Assembly (NCBI RefSeq): GCF_013426205.1
Contig: NC_089428.1
Span: 496,001 to 560,000, forward strand
DNA: 64,000 nucleotides
Reading direction: 5' to 3'
Source of the DNA: Metarhizium brunneum
Lineage: Eukaryota; Ascomycota; Sordariomycetes; Hypocreales; Clavicipitaceae
Shown here: piece by piece, positions 46,423 to 57,595 of the stretch
How the letters are laid out: each line of letters opens with the position of its first letter
How positions within the stretch are numbered: the first letter of the stretch is position 1
Notes under the pieces: generated by a model
Seen by the model: only the letters and a program-made list of their open reading frames with translations
Database searches by the model: none
Told to the model about the DNA's origin: nothing
Program-made: the position numbers and the translations under genes

Positions 46423-47709
46423 CCGCAGCGTCGGGTGCTCCATACCTGGCAGATCTCTGTGGTCTATGCAAAATGTACGACGTACACCGTGGATAGAGCC
46501 GCCACCAAGATCAGGAAGTGTTCAAGTTATAGAGTATTGGGGGCCATGTTGCCGAATAGATGGCCCGATTGGCAATGAGGTAAGCATTACAATTCTGTCG
46601 CTTCCCATATCAGCTAATGGCGTGTTCTGTATTTCCATTTGCGTAAAAATAACTATCCAAGAAATATTCCACGTTTTCTTTGGGCAAAAGGACGGATTTT
46701 CAGCTAATATGACCTCAAGTGTTCAACTCGGACCCGAGTAACTTGGCTTTAGTATCCATTGAGAAGAAGCAGACAACGCTTCATATAAAGGTTAAACACG
46801 AATTACCATGACCATATTCTCACTATATTAACATTCAAATAGCACCAACATTTCTGCAACCGTCCCTGTTCTTACGCCCCCACCCATGGGAAGTACCTTG
46901 AGTGTAAACATTTTCGATTGACGACGGTTGTCAGTACCGTCAATAAGGCTTGAAGCACCTCCGCAAGATTGAACAAGCCTCGCCCGAAATTCCGAGAGGG
47001 CATATTGCAGGTCCGACTGTACAAATGCGCCACTTCACATCTGCCAAAATATACCCCAGTTGTTATATGGCTCGGGTCTTGTGGAGCATTTCCAATATAC
47101 CATAGCATAGTTGACCGTCCGACAAAGAACTACGAATATGAACAGCATCGCATTCTCGTGTCGCAGGCGTAATGCGCCTTGCCTCGCATTCTCGGACGAA
47201 AGGGGTTCCCTTGAATCCAGACTCCATCGGCAGCAAGACTACCAAGACTCGCCGTAGCATAACCCTCCGGCCTACATAGTACCCTCTTGCGGTGATGAGT
47301 CGTCTCCAGTTTAGTCAATCTGTTCATGTACAATGAACCTTCGCAAGTCCCAGTGATGCTCAAAGAAATCTCAAACCTCTGACGCAGTGTTGTATCGCAA
47401 GGTGACGAGATGACAAGGCCCATTTATGACCGCCATGACGTCCGAGTGCGACTGTGCCCGAAAGTCCACTCATTTCTTGGTTGATTCAAGGGCACCATCG
47501 TCCCCCTCTTTTAGTACTCTAAGTTTGGGTACTGCCACAAGATGGAGCATTTCCAGGCTTGTTCAAGTTTAAGAGACATGAAGCTGATGCTCGAGCCAGC
47601 CTCGCATATAAATGCCGAGAATTGTCCCTTTCGGCGTCGGTGAAACGTCGCTTTGACCCTAATCAAGGATAAATTCGGGCCCGCCCCTCAAACCGACGTC
47701 TTCAGTCGC
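46423..47709. other. Non-coding DNA
   Basis: No coding pattern recognised; 3' side of the downstream minus-strand regulator. Confidence 0.4.
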
Positions 47710-49594
47710 CTAGCTATTCCATCCTAAACGACGAGCAGTTTCGTCCCACGTGGCATTCGCCCTTACAGCCGAGCCACCGGGAAGTTGTCGCCGAGAAAAG
47801 TTCCACCAGTCATCACGGCCCAGACAAGCTGGCCCTCTGTTCGAACCCGTTCCCGTCGCCGTTTCCAAGCTGTCCCAGAAGCACATCTTTACACGGTCAG
47901 CAAGAACCCCGTAGGTCCAACGACGCGCAGAAAGCTCACCTCCAAGCTTCCACCTAGAAGAAAACCCCGTCAGTGCCTGTCTGAGCTGCTGCGCATCTCC
48001 GTCCTCCAAGCCGTTCGGGCACAGCTTGTCAAGGTGGACAGAGGCAGCCAGCAAACAACACAAGCCCAAGAAGCAAGGCCGTCTGCTGTTGTGCCAGCCG
48101 TGTCTTTGGAGCAGCTCGCTCTCCACTCGGCATGTGTCGATGATGAGATTGTATGCGCAGGTGGCCGCCATGTTGGATTTTGCATCGCCCACGGCTGACG
48201 TGAGGTAGTTTGTTTTCCGGTACAGAACCATCAATGTACTGGATGGCGGCGTTAGAAACGCCCACCGCTAATGCATGTAAACGTCGCGGACACGTACCTG
48301 AGCGACATGGCGACGGTTTCGCAGAGGGGAAACCGCCCTCCTTGGGTTTTGGAGATGTAGCTGCCAATTTGGCCGTATATCGTCTTTTCGATGGCCTCGC
48401 ATTGTGCCAAGTCGGTCGAGGAGCCTATGGACCTGGACATGTCCCCGAGGCGGAGGGCATGTTGTGCGCGGGCAAATAGATTACGGACGGCATCTTCGCC
48501 ATAGATGTCCTCGTTTGAGGCTCTGTGGAGTAGAGAGTCTTGCGGTACTTGGCTTGGGTGGACCAGTTGTGGCAAGTCATGGTCAACAGTTGATAGCACG
48601 ACGGTCCTGAAGCAGGTGAGTACTCATGAGTGCCAGTGTGCTTTTTTCAGAGCTATACTCACATATCGAGAAGAATGATCGCACTCAGGCATAAATCTAG
48701 CTGCAAGCGGTTAAGGGAGACGTGTGGGCCTGTTTGGCCAGCAAAGTTGGTTATGTGATTATGCAGGTTGATGCGCTGAAGGAGGCTGCGGCAAGCGATC
48801 AATGTCTCGTAGGCGTCCTTGCTCATGCCATGGCCAATCTCATGAGTTGCGAGTATTATACCAGACTGCATGAGAAGGACTTGTGCGGTGGTATCTGAGG
48901 AGGCTTGCAGAATGGAAAAGAGGCTTTTGACGGTCCGATACAAGGTATGTCGTACTGGGTGATTTGCGTGTTGACATGGCGGGGTGATGAAGAGATACAT
49001 GCAAACTACCATGAGAGCAAAAGCGTCGTCTTCAACAGCGGAAACCGCCTTTTGGGCAACGAAATTCTCCGTGCTGGCGAGGACATTGTCCCTGTCCAGA
49101 ATTGGCAGCCAGTGATGGGCGATGTCGAAGTAGCTTCTCACGGTTCCCACGACGTGAACACCAGCGGAATCGAAAATGTCATTGATGATACAAGACAAGG
49201 ATGCCTGCGGAGCGTCTGCATCATCGACAAAGGTGCTCTGCCTCGCGCACGCTGCCCAGAGCAAGGCGCGCTCGCCAGCAGGGGACACGTCCAGCGGGCA
49301 AAGGCCGCGCAAGATAACCAATGTATCGGCCGCAAATTGGGAGACGGACGCAATTTGGCGCAAAGCAGCTTGATCTCTCGCTGTGTATGTACACTTGACA
49401 ACTCGCCTTGCGAAGCATTAGCACTTTGCACGCGGCCATCGGGAGATGGGTTCCCGCGCAGAACAGAAAGGTACATGTACGTACGCCACGCAGCGAGAAC
49501 AGCTAGGGATGACCCTATCGCAGCGCTGCTTTTGCTGCCGGCAGCTCAGGCACGCTCCAGGAGCCAGTGCAAGCGGGAAATTCGCCATTGTCAT
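47710..49594 (-). CDS. Zn2Cys6 transcription factor, second copy type
   Basis: Exons 49594-49485, 49406-48663, 48606-48298 and 48238-47710 splice in frame to 563 residues. The zinc cluster at residues 15-42 has the full C-x2-C-x6-C-x6-C-x2-C-x6-C pattern, and intron 1 (78 nt, donor GTACGT) falls between the fifth and sixth Cys. The fungal TF domain follows: HWLPILDRDNVL, VCMYLFITPP, LLMQSGIILATHEIGHG and LCETVAMSL, with a C-terminal helix pair. Intron 3 has a textbook TTCTAACGCC branch site. A further intron is possible near the end (47,939-47,887, donor GTGAGC, branch TGCTGAC, acceptor AAAG); it would move the stop to 47,813 and give 511 residues. It is unrelated in detail to the other zinc-cluster protein in this window. 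Confidence 0.85.
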
Positions 49595-50310
49595 GTGGTT
49601 GTATCTACTATCAAGCGATAGCGGCGGCCAGCCTCAGGCTGATGACGTCGCAATTGTCAGGGGAGCAGCGTAGACGATGCCGCGAGAGTGGCGGAGCAGC
49701 GGCTAGTGCCCGAGATTAAGCTTGGAGAAGAAGGTTTGCTGAATGCTACTCCAATCCTTCAGAGTTCGGACTCGTCGGAAGATGGAAGATGGGCAAGGTG
49801 AAACGTCGTCGTGCTGCTTGTCAAGCCCACTTCCTGTTGCAGAAACCGAGTCTCCACCTGGACCCGCATTTGGCTAGGGTCGGCCGACCCTGGTCGATCC
49901 CGGCACTTGCAAGTCCAGGTCCCATTTTGGAACTCGGAAGAGACAGGGATCGCCCGATCCCTACCCGGACCACGTGTTTGTGATGTTGTAGTTTGCGCTT
50001 TTGTGATTACAAACGGACGCGGTTCGAGTCCGTCGTGGCCTGTAGTGGTCGTTGCGCAAGTCATTTGATGCGTTTGCCAACACCGTGGGTCTGCGGGACA
50101 TGAAAACACCAGACACCAACATGGAACCCTTGCATCGCCAAATAGCAAAGTGGGGATCCCGATTTACGTCAATGCCTAAGAAATGCGGTCATGAATTATA
50201 TGTCAACTGGTGTATAAATATCAACCATCGGCCTCTATGGTCAACACGCTCAATCTCACCTTCAAGCCATTATCAACATCCTCCATCGAGAACCTTTGTA
50301 TACAACCATC
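49595..50310. other. Divergent promoter region, regulator to dehydrogenase
   Basis: Lies between the Zn2Cys6 gene and the MDR gene, which are transcribed away from each other. It holds a TATAAATA element at 50,213-50,220, 91 bp before the MDR start, and a tRNA-like B-box (GGTTCGAGTCC) at about 50,022-50,032. Confidence 0.55.
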
Positions 50311-51427
50311 ATGAGTCTTCCAACAACTGCACGCGGATGGTCCGTCCGAGCCATCGACAAAGACAGCTTCGATGGACTCAACTTTCAAGAGAGCATACCT
50401 CTCCAACCCCTCGGAGACTACGACGTGCTCGTCAAAATCGAAGCCGTCTCTCTAAACTACAGAGACTTGGCCATCCCAAGGGTTTGTAGCCGTACCTGCT
50501 TCTCGGTATCCTAAAACGTCAAAGTCGCTAATACGTCGTCAGGGCCGGTACCCGTTTCCCATGAATCTCCCCGTCGTTCCCGGGTCCGACGCCGCCGGCA
50601 TCGTCCTCGCAGCCGGCCCCAAGGCGACAAAGTTTGCAAAGGGAGACAGAGTCTGCACCCTGTTCAACGAGCTTCACCAATCGAACCCAATCACTCCCGA
50701 AGCGGTCGAGAGCGGACTTGGAGGTGCGATAGACGGCACCCTGCGCAACTACGCCGTCTTCACGGAGCAGGGCCTCGTCCGGGCGCCCGCTTCCCTCAAC
50801 GCCATCGAAGCGAGCACCCTCACCTGCGCTCCATTGACGGCGTGGAATGCCCTCTACGGCCTGCAATCCAAGGCCTTGAAAACAGGGGACTGGGTTTTGG
50901 CCCAAGGCACAGGCGGCGTCAGTCTTGCCGGTATTCAGTTCGCCGCTGCAGCGGGAGCCACGGTGGTCGCTACGACCTCGTCAAATGACAAGATTGACTT
51001 CCTCAAGGAACTCGGCGCTTCGCACGTCATCAACTACAGGGAAGAATCTGACTGGGGCCAGGTAGCCAGGGATTTGACACCCGGACGTGCTGGTTTCGAC
51101 CACATTCTGGAGATTGGTGGCCCAGGGAGCATTGCGCAGTCACTCAAGGCCATCAAGTTGGAGGGCGTCATCACCATCATTGGTTTCCTCAGTCCTTCTG
51201 ATATGCAGCCGCCGTTGATGGATGTGCTCAACCACCTTTGCACTGTCCGGGGCATCTTTGTCGGCTCGAGGCAGCAGTTTGAGGAGATGAATCGGGCGAT
51301 TGACTCGGCCAAGATTCACCCAGTAGTTGACCCCAATATATTCACGCTGGAAGATTTGAAGAAGGCGTACCAGTATCAGTGGGAGGGGAAGCATCTCGGA
51401 AAGGTGGTTGTCAAGGTCGCAAGCTAG
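50311..51427 (+). CDS. Zinc-type alcohol dehydrogenase-like MDR oxidoreductase
   Basis: NAD(P)-dependent medium-chain dehydrogenase/reductase. Exons 50311-50481 and 50543-51427 give 351 residues. The N-terminal GroES-like domain has SLNYRDLAIPR|GRYPFP (bar marks the intron) and VVPGSDAAGIVLAAG. The Rossmann domain has the nucleotide loop AQGTGGVSLAGIQFAAAAGA and then GASHVINYREESDW. The usual catalytic-zinc Cys (CGxCxxC) is missing, as in quinone-oxidoreductase-like members, so zinc dependence is doubtful despite the family name. It is divergent from the Zn2Cys6 regulator and about 0.9 kb before the bZIP gene, a setting seen in accessory metabolic loci. Confidence 0.9.
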
Positions 51428-52295
51428 TCGGCCATTTTTCACAATGACCAAGATGCTTGGAGATGGGGAATAAACGAGCCATGATGATAGAACGCGAGTA
51501 TGACCGGGTAGGAATTTTACTTGCCAGATCGTTGGTACTACAATAAAAGATGAATGCCACGCGTCTGAATGCATCTTGACATCCAAGCACATGGAGTGCA
51601 GTACAGGTTTCGTAGCCCTCCCAAAGACCCATGATCACGTTGTGAATTGGTCCCTCAGCACTACTTCCTACAAGACGCCATGAAGACGCCGCCATGTGCA
51701 ACTGCGCGTCCAATTGGCGGGAGGCCGATTGGCAAGGCCAGCTTACTCTGTCAGCCCGTTCCACGAATTGGCCATCAGCTCAACCTGTGCAACTAGACTT
51801 CTCATCAGCCATCTTCCAGAACACCGGCTGTGGACCCGGCAGTTGGTAGGTAATAGGCTACCCGTCGCCAATGTGGCGCAAAGCAATGTGTTTGTATCGT
51901 GGCATCTAGACGCCCGCGACGGCGAGTTCCCGATGCGACCGAAGGAACTGGCTCTCGCCTTGCAGCGTCGCGTATTCTGTTGGAAATCGACCCTGAGCAG
52001 CACATGGAGGTGGCGTTGATCAGATAATCAAAAAGATGAAGGTGTATTGCCGACTCTTGTCTCATAAAGATGCCTTGTTGCCCTCAACTCGGACGTCCAG
52101 GATCCAGGACAAGCAGCAGCTCAGACAACTGATGCAGCAAAAACGAAAATTGCACACGATGCAAGAAATAAATCACCAGATGCCTTTAAAATCTCCATGG
52201 CCTGAGTTTATGGGTTTCTCATTTCCACAAAGCCTCGTTGGCCAGTCACAGAAGATGAGTGGTCTTTTCCAGCCGGTGTGTACTTTCGCTCCCCC
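51428..52295. other. Intergenic
   Basis: No supported gene; probable promoter of the bZIP gene. Short open frames on both strands lack family features. Confidence 0.4.
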
Positions 52296-53242
52296 ATGTC
52301 CCGTCGCTGCTCACACGATTTGATCCAGGACCAAGTCGATGCCGTCATCGAGGCTCCAGGCTTCTATCTCGCCGACGATTTAGGCCATCTATTCAGCAGT
52401 TCTCTACCGTCTACCGACGAAGTTGCACAAACCCCCGGAAGCTCCTCCTCGTCACAGGTCTCCGACGGTTGCAGCTCTGGTCTCGATGACGCCGTCGCAT
52501 CTCCCCTCCAGCCCAGCAGTCGCAAAATGGTGGCTTTGGCGCCGGCGCAGCCCAGATGGCCACCCAGTGCAGATTCGCAGCTACCACAGGGCTCGAGATA
52601 TCACAAGCGCAGGGAGCAGAATCGGGTGGCGTACGTGCTCCATACTTTTTGCTGCGGTTCGTCTTGGACGCAATCACTAATCCGAAATCCACGGCGTATA
52701 GCCAACGTGCTTTTAGACAGCGCAAGGAACAGCACCTCAAGGAGCTAGAAGACAAGGTGGCGGTTCTGGAAGCGACTAGAGACCGCATCAACGCGGAGAA
52801 CGCCCGACTGCAAGAGGACCTGGAGCGAGCGACCGTGGAGTATTCCCTCCTGCAGAACTTGGCCAAGCCCAGCAGTCTATTTGATTGCGCCGACCGGTCT
52901 GATGGCTCGTCTATATCTGCTCCCAGCCGTGAATGGTTGGCGAGCCCGCCACCGACTTCGAGCTCCGAACCACACTGCCTTGCGGCTTCACGGCCGCGGT
53001 ATTGTGGACATGAGCTTAACGCGGGACAGATGTGGGAGTTTATTACCGGTCACCGCCTGTTTCAGGAAGGACTGGCGGACGTTGACTCGATTGCTCGCGA
53101 GCTGCGCAGGTTCTTTCCAGGGGATGGCATGGGAGGCATCACAGAAGACATTCTCACCCACTGCATTCACGAGAGCGCGAGACTGCGGCAGGGGGGTTAC
53201 AGACTACAGTTGACAGATAAATTCCGCCCGTCATCGATTTAG
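52296..53242 (+). CDS. AP-1-like (Yap/Pap1-type) bZIP transcription factor
   Basis: Exons 52296-52630 and 52702-53242 give 291 residues. The bZIP basic region reads KRREQNRVAQRAFRQRKEQ, which matches the N-x-x-A-Q-x-x-F-R signature of fungal Pap1/Yap1 factors. Intron 1 cuts inside it and its removal restores the motif exactly. A leucine-zipper-like coiled coil follows (ELEDKVAVLEATRDRINAEN and onward). The C-terminal part contains MWEFITGHRLFQEGLADVDS, which resembles the variable helical region of small secondary-metabolism bZIPs rather than the Cys-rich domain of Yap1; no Cys-rich redox motif is seen. The ATG at 52296 is the first in frame, but an additional upstream exon is possible. Targets unknown. 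Confidence 0.85.
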
Positions 53243-54603
53243 CTTGCGTATCTTAATACCAACCCTCCTCGTATTCCGCACATGGTCGTTTCGCCGATTC
53301 GTGGATGATTCCCGACCCCGCAGCCTCATGCCACGCCATGTTCGACATGACAAATAGGCCCTGGGGAAGTAAGACAGCCAGGTAAGACTGGTGGCCGGTT
53401 GCCGCAGGGCAAAGAAAAGGGCCTTGTCTGGAGTACACGGTGTTGTCAGCTCACTTGCTGTGGTGGCTGGTTCCGCCGTTGTGACGGAATATGTCCGTGG
53501 TGACAAATGCTGCGTGAGCTAGCGAGCTTAATCGTTATGGTGGCGTTTGTGTGACTTCGAAGCTGAAAGGGTGTGGGTTGCCTGTCAAACGGCGATCAAT
53601 ATTGGAGGTGGCTGAAACGGTTGTTTGCCCAAAGCCGATGATGCCGTGGAGATCGGTATTTCTTCACATCATAAACAGGAACAACGTATGAGATGGTGAT
53701 GATGACTACACAACTTCTTGATGTAGTATTAATATATATTCTTGATGTAGCCAACTGTTTATCTTTGCAGCGCATTAATGGAGTTCTGTCCGTCCTCGCG
53801 ATGAACAGCGTAGTACCTTTATGCGACAAGGCAGATTCATGTTCATACGAGAAGGATTTCTATTAACGGCTGGAGGTATTCATAGGCAACGGATGAATTA
53901 ATACTTCGTGGGGGGCGGAAGGCACGGCTGAAGAGCGAGTGCGAAGTAAATGAAGGCGTCCGGCTTCCAGAAACGGATAGCCACAGTTATGCAAGGCTTC
54001 TGTTGCAGTAAACTGCTTGCATGTGCTTTTGTGGCTGCAAATGTCTACACAATGTGAATAAACCGACACCCCGCAACCTGTGCTTGAGTGGCGACAAAGC
54101 CATAAATAGCAACATTGAATACCCATGGGTGTTTGATGAATGGGGTGACCCAGTAACGCCCCCCACAATGAGAATACATGGAACGTATGGGACGGCGTGT
54201 TTCCATGTCGTCATTCAACGATCAAATGCATATACAGCACTGCTAACTCTCATGGGTGCGAAAGATGTGCCAAAGGAGGCCGTGTTTCGCACAGCCACGA
54301 CGCCGGCCAGTTGCAAAGCATAATAAGAAACGTGATGCGGAAGAGTTCATGGAAAAGTGAGCGAAAAATCGTCGACGGTGTTTATAAAAGGACACAAGGC
54401 TCATGCGATTACATCCACCGTAGGGCTACTGGATGTGTAACTGCTAACAACCGACTTGTGATGGTGATGATGCAGGGTTGCGGGTTAGGGTTGGGCTCAT
54501 GCACACAGCTCCCAATAGATGGACTCGAGTTACACTGTACAACTAGCCGAGGATTTGAACAAACTGCAGCCCTCGTTTTTAAACTATTACCTGCCCAGCT
54601 ATC
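53243..54603. other. Non-coding DNA
   Basis: Open frames of up to 136 codons on both strands show no family patterns, and the composition is unremarkable. Confidence 0.4.
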
Positions 54604-54905
54604 CTAGCTGCAGAACGGCAATAACGGGAAGAGAACCTCGTCGTCTGTCAGCCCACTGGGGGTTTCAAGACTGGCCGTGAGGTCCTGTCCCGAGGGGACA
54701 AGCCCGGCCACTCGCAGCAGCGTCAGACTTGCATGACAGACGTCGAAACACGTATATTTCATTTGTTGATACAAGGCGGGGTCAAATCGACACAGATAGA
54801 AGCTAGAAAACTCATGGTTCATGACAGAGCTTGGCTGTACCTTGCCAGCCTGATAGAACGTAGGTCTGCCGGATATTGATTCAAGATTCAGAACCTGTAC
54901 TTATC
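54604..54905 (-). pseudogene. C-terminal coding fragment, family unknown
   Basis: About 95 codons with convincing protein composition (SISGRPTFYQAGKVQPSS, then FDVCHASLTLLRVAGLVPSG). They are preceded by a possible acceptor (TACAG) at about 54,901. No upstream exon could be matched in the following 500 bp, which is AT-rich. The helical, Cys/Leu-rich look could suit the end of a regulator or an enzyme, but I do not recognise it. Treated as a remnant or last exon. Confidence 0.35.
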
Positions 54906-55401
54906 CATCTTGTCATCTCGCTCTTTTCATTGTTCTGGCAGGGGAACGGAGAGCTTTGGACGATGCTTATTGCTGCAGTTGTAGTCCATTCCAGCGGGTT
55001 CAGTAGTTCTACTAACAGGGACATTATACACTAAGGGTCTGATACATTTCAAGAGTCAAAGAATCGCATCATAGATCCGGTTTTCTCTTATATAGCTTTG
55101 ATTTGTAGACATTACATCTTTTCATGAAACCAAGTGAGTGGACGCGAAAGCGTTTTCCCGTGAAGAAGAACAAGAGTGTGTATCTGATGATATCATTCAT
55201 CAAGTCTCGACATATGCCAAAAATAAGACTGGTTTAACTTCTTCCTCGTGTTGCCTTTTTTACCGCAAAAACTTTCCTCATAGAGCCTCCTTCTTCTTCT
55301 CATTCAACTTTTGAGACAAGTTCAAACTCTGTCAGGGCAAAGCGTGCGCCAATATCCGCGCCGCAATGCATTTTTTTCTGATGCAAGTTGCAAGGTTACA
55401 G
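54906..55401. other. Intergenic
   Basis: AT-rich to mixed DNA, 3' side of the following gene; nothing else seen. Confidence 0.4.
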
Positions 55402-56340
55402 TTAAACGGGAACGTTTGGTGGGTCTTTAATGTTGCCGATTCCAGTGGATCTGATATATGCTTCGACCTCGGGTTGCATCGACTTCCAGGTTCTTTCATT
55501 AAAGGCAAAATTGGCCTGACTAAAGGTGAATCTGGTACTGACCGTCGTCTGAGTGCTCTTCGTCTTGGAGGTCGTATACATCTCCTGGTCCAGGGTATAA
55601 GTAATGTTGCGAAGTGCTTTCCCCTCAAGTTAGCCAATTTCTCTATATTTCCAGAACATGGGTATGCTTACATGCGCGTAGGTCGTCTCTAACCTCGTCA
55701 TACGTGTATACTTGAAGCATACTCCAGAAAGAACGACGGTCAGCCGTGTAATTCGTCTCGTTGATGGTTTGCGAGATTCCCTGGAAGATGGCCTCAAGTG
55801 CGGCTGCTAGGGGCCGGGGAAGTACGATTCCAACGAGCATCGTCGCCAGCAGTTCCCAGTGGAACCTGCTTTTTTCAACCTGGATTTCCTTGTCAACGTT
55901 GCTCGACTGGGGGCTGTACATCCTACATTATTGTTAGCTTCGGATGGCATATACTCGGTCTGAGCAGCAACATACCATGGATACACGCCATCGTTGAAGT
56001 AGACGTCCATGACCCTGGACCGGTATTGAGAGCGTCTCCAGCGAGAATCATCGCTATCATCGGTTGGAAGAGCTCCTTCTTCCTTCCGCCTCCTAACCTG
56101 GATTCCGGCGTGGATGGTTGCTAGCTGGTGAGTCAACTGGAGCATTTGCTCCAGCTCGTCCATGCGTTCCTTGAATCTCTGACCTAGGCCTGGGGCCTCC
56201 ATATTAACATACAAAATATTGTCGGGGTCGTTGAACCCCATGTCATCATCACTGGGAATTTCATTCTTTGCAGGTGCCCTAAAGGAGGGCTTATCGATGG
56301 GAAGTTCTGCCACATCACCCCACGTAGCGATTGGAGCCAT
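55402..56340 (-). CDS. Unrecognised protein A of a divergent paralogous pair (276 residues)
   Basis: Exons 56340-55976, 55922-55672 and 55616-55402 splice in frame. Intron 1 has donor GTATGT and branch GCTAAC; intron 2 has donor GTAAGC, branch GGCTAAC and acceptor GAAAG. The N terminus is hydrophilic and acidic (NEIPSDDDMGFNDPDN). A helical section follows (RFKERMDELEQMLQLTHQLA), then residues after intron 1 form hydrophobic helices (HWELLATMLVGIVLPRPLAA). The C-terminal 100 residues alternate like beta strands (TQTTVSTRFTFSQANFAFNE) and end in a helix and a Pro-rich tail. No signal peptide is seen. A TATAAAAG element about 120 bp upstream supports the start. The 266-residue gene at 57596 shares both intron positions and phases. 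Confidence 0.7.
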
Positions 56341-57595
56341 GGTGCTAACAAAACTCAGGATGAGTCCAGATGGTTGTTGGTCTTGTGTAAATCGTTGCTT
56401 AGTCCACGAACTTATGATATGCTTGTGACAATGTCCCCTTGATTGGTGAGGAATGCGTCTTTTATACCTGGATTTTCGACTTTGATTGCCATGACTCCGC
56501 ATCCCCTACGCTACATGTGACAACAATCCATGTCTTCTCAGGACAACGCATCACGTTGCAGTCCTCCCAAAAACATCAATATAACTCATGCAAGCCAGAG
56601 ACAGCCACGCCACTTGGGTTCCATCACCCGTGCGCCTTGGACGATGCCTCGGGCGCCTTTACATTCGGCCTTGTGACGCGGTTGCACAAGGGTTGTATGT
56701 AAGTCAACATGCAGCACCGAGGAGCGGTGTGCACTGTGAGACGGAATACAATAGTAAACAGACTCAGTCTCACTCCGAGGGGACTGAGCTTGAGTGCATG
56801 TGCTCATGCAAAAGTGCAGGGTGTTACTGCTGGATTACAAATTGCCTTCCAAGGCTACTGGCTGCGGCAGTTTCTTTTTCGGGGCATAAATGAAAGGTCG
56901 CCATGCAGCTGTTTAGATTGCCCATGTCGGGATTCACGATGGCGCCCACCATGAAGAGAGAGCTGCTGCTGCTAGAAGTGGCTGCTTTAGGTCAGCCTAA
57001 TTGAGCGGCGTGCATGGTAACCTGCACATCCATGGCCGTGTCTCATAGGAGAGTAGATGTCGGCGTTGTGTCATATATGACCCCTTTTGTGTGACTGCAT
57101 CAATGTTACAAGCCATTCGATGAACTAACCACAAATCGGATGCAGAGGCGGATCGTGAAAGTTGAGGGGTACATGTAGGGTCCTCCAGTGGCGAGTCGCT
57201 GAAGGATACTTGATATCTCATTTGTTCCTGTAGCAATCTATTAGGTATTGTCCTCGGTTGACACCTACTTGTATGCAACGAGACACGGTAAACAGGTTCA
57301 GCTGAGGCATTTTTTAACCGATTGCCACTCCAGGCACATGCATGTTATTTTCTTGTTTCGCAGCACCTAGCAGAATACACCGTGTCTTGCATTGGCCGCT
57401 TCGACATGTGAGAGCTTAATCATGACAAGCCACACCGGCTTTGGCCATGAGGGGTTGGGTAGCGACGGCACATCCAGAATGATGGAGATGTTTCTGCCGC
57501 GAGAGTCTCCGAATCCGTGAGCTTGTATTATATAGCGGAGAGTATGCCGTAGGCAATATAAAATTTTCAACGTCCATCACCTTCATCTAACCAGT
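56341..57595. promoter_or_regulatory. Shared divergent promoter region of the paralogous pair
   Basis: 1,255 bp between the two start codons. On the minus side GGTATAAAAG (read in reverse at 56,457-56,466) lies about 120 bp before gene A. On the plus side TATTATATAGC at about 57,525-57,535 lies about 65 bp before gene B. No gene or repeat is recognised in between. The arrangement would allow coordinated expression, which is inference. Confidence 0.5.

Noticed and set aside
48268..48297. 30-nt intron before ALAVGVSNAAIQ in the second zinc-cluster gene
   Set aside because: Too short, and it leads to a stop; the 59-nt intron with a TTCTAAC branch site ending at 48,239 gives the correct frame.
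54480..54497. GGGTTAGGGTTGGG as telomere repeat
   Set aside because: Only one and a half units of TTAGGG-like sequence, surrounded by ordinary DNA; not an interstitial telomere array.
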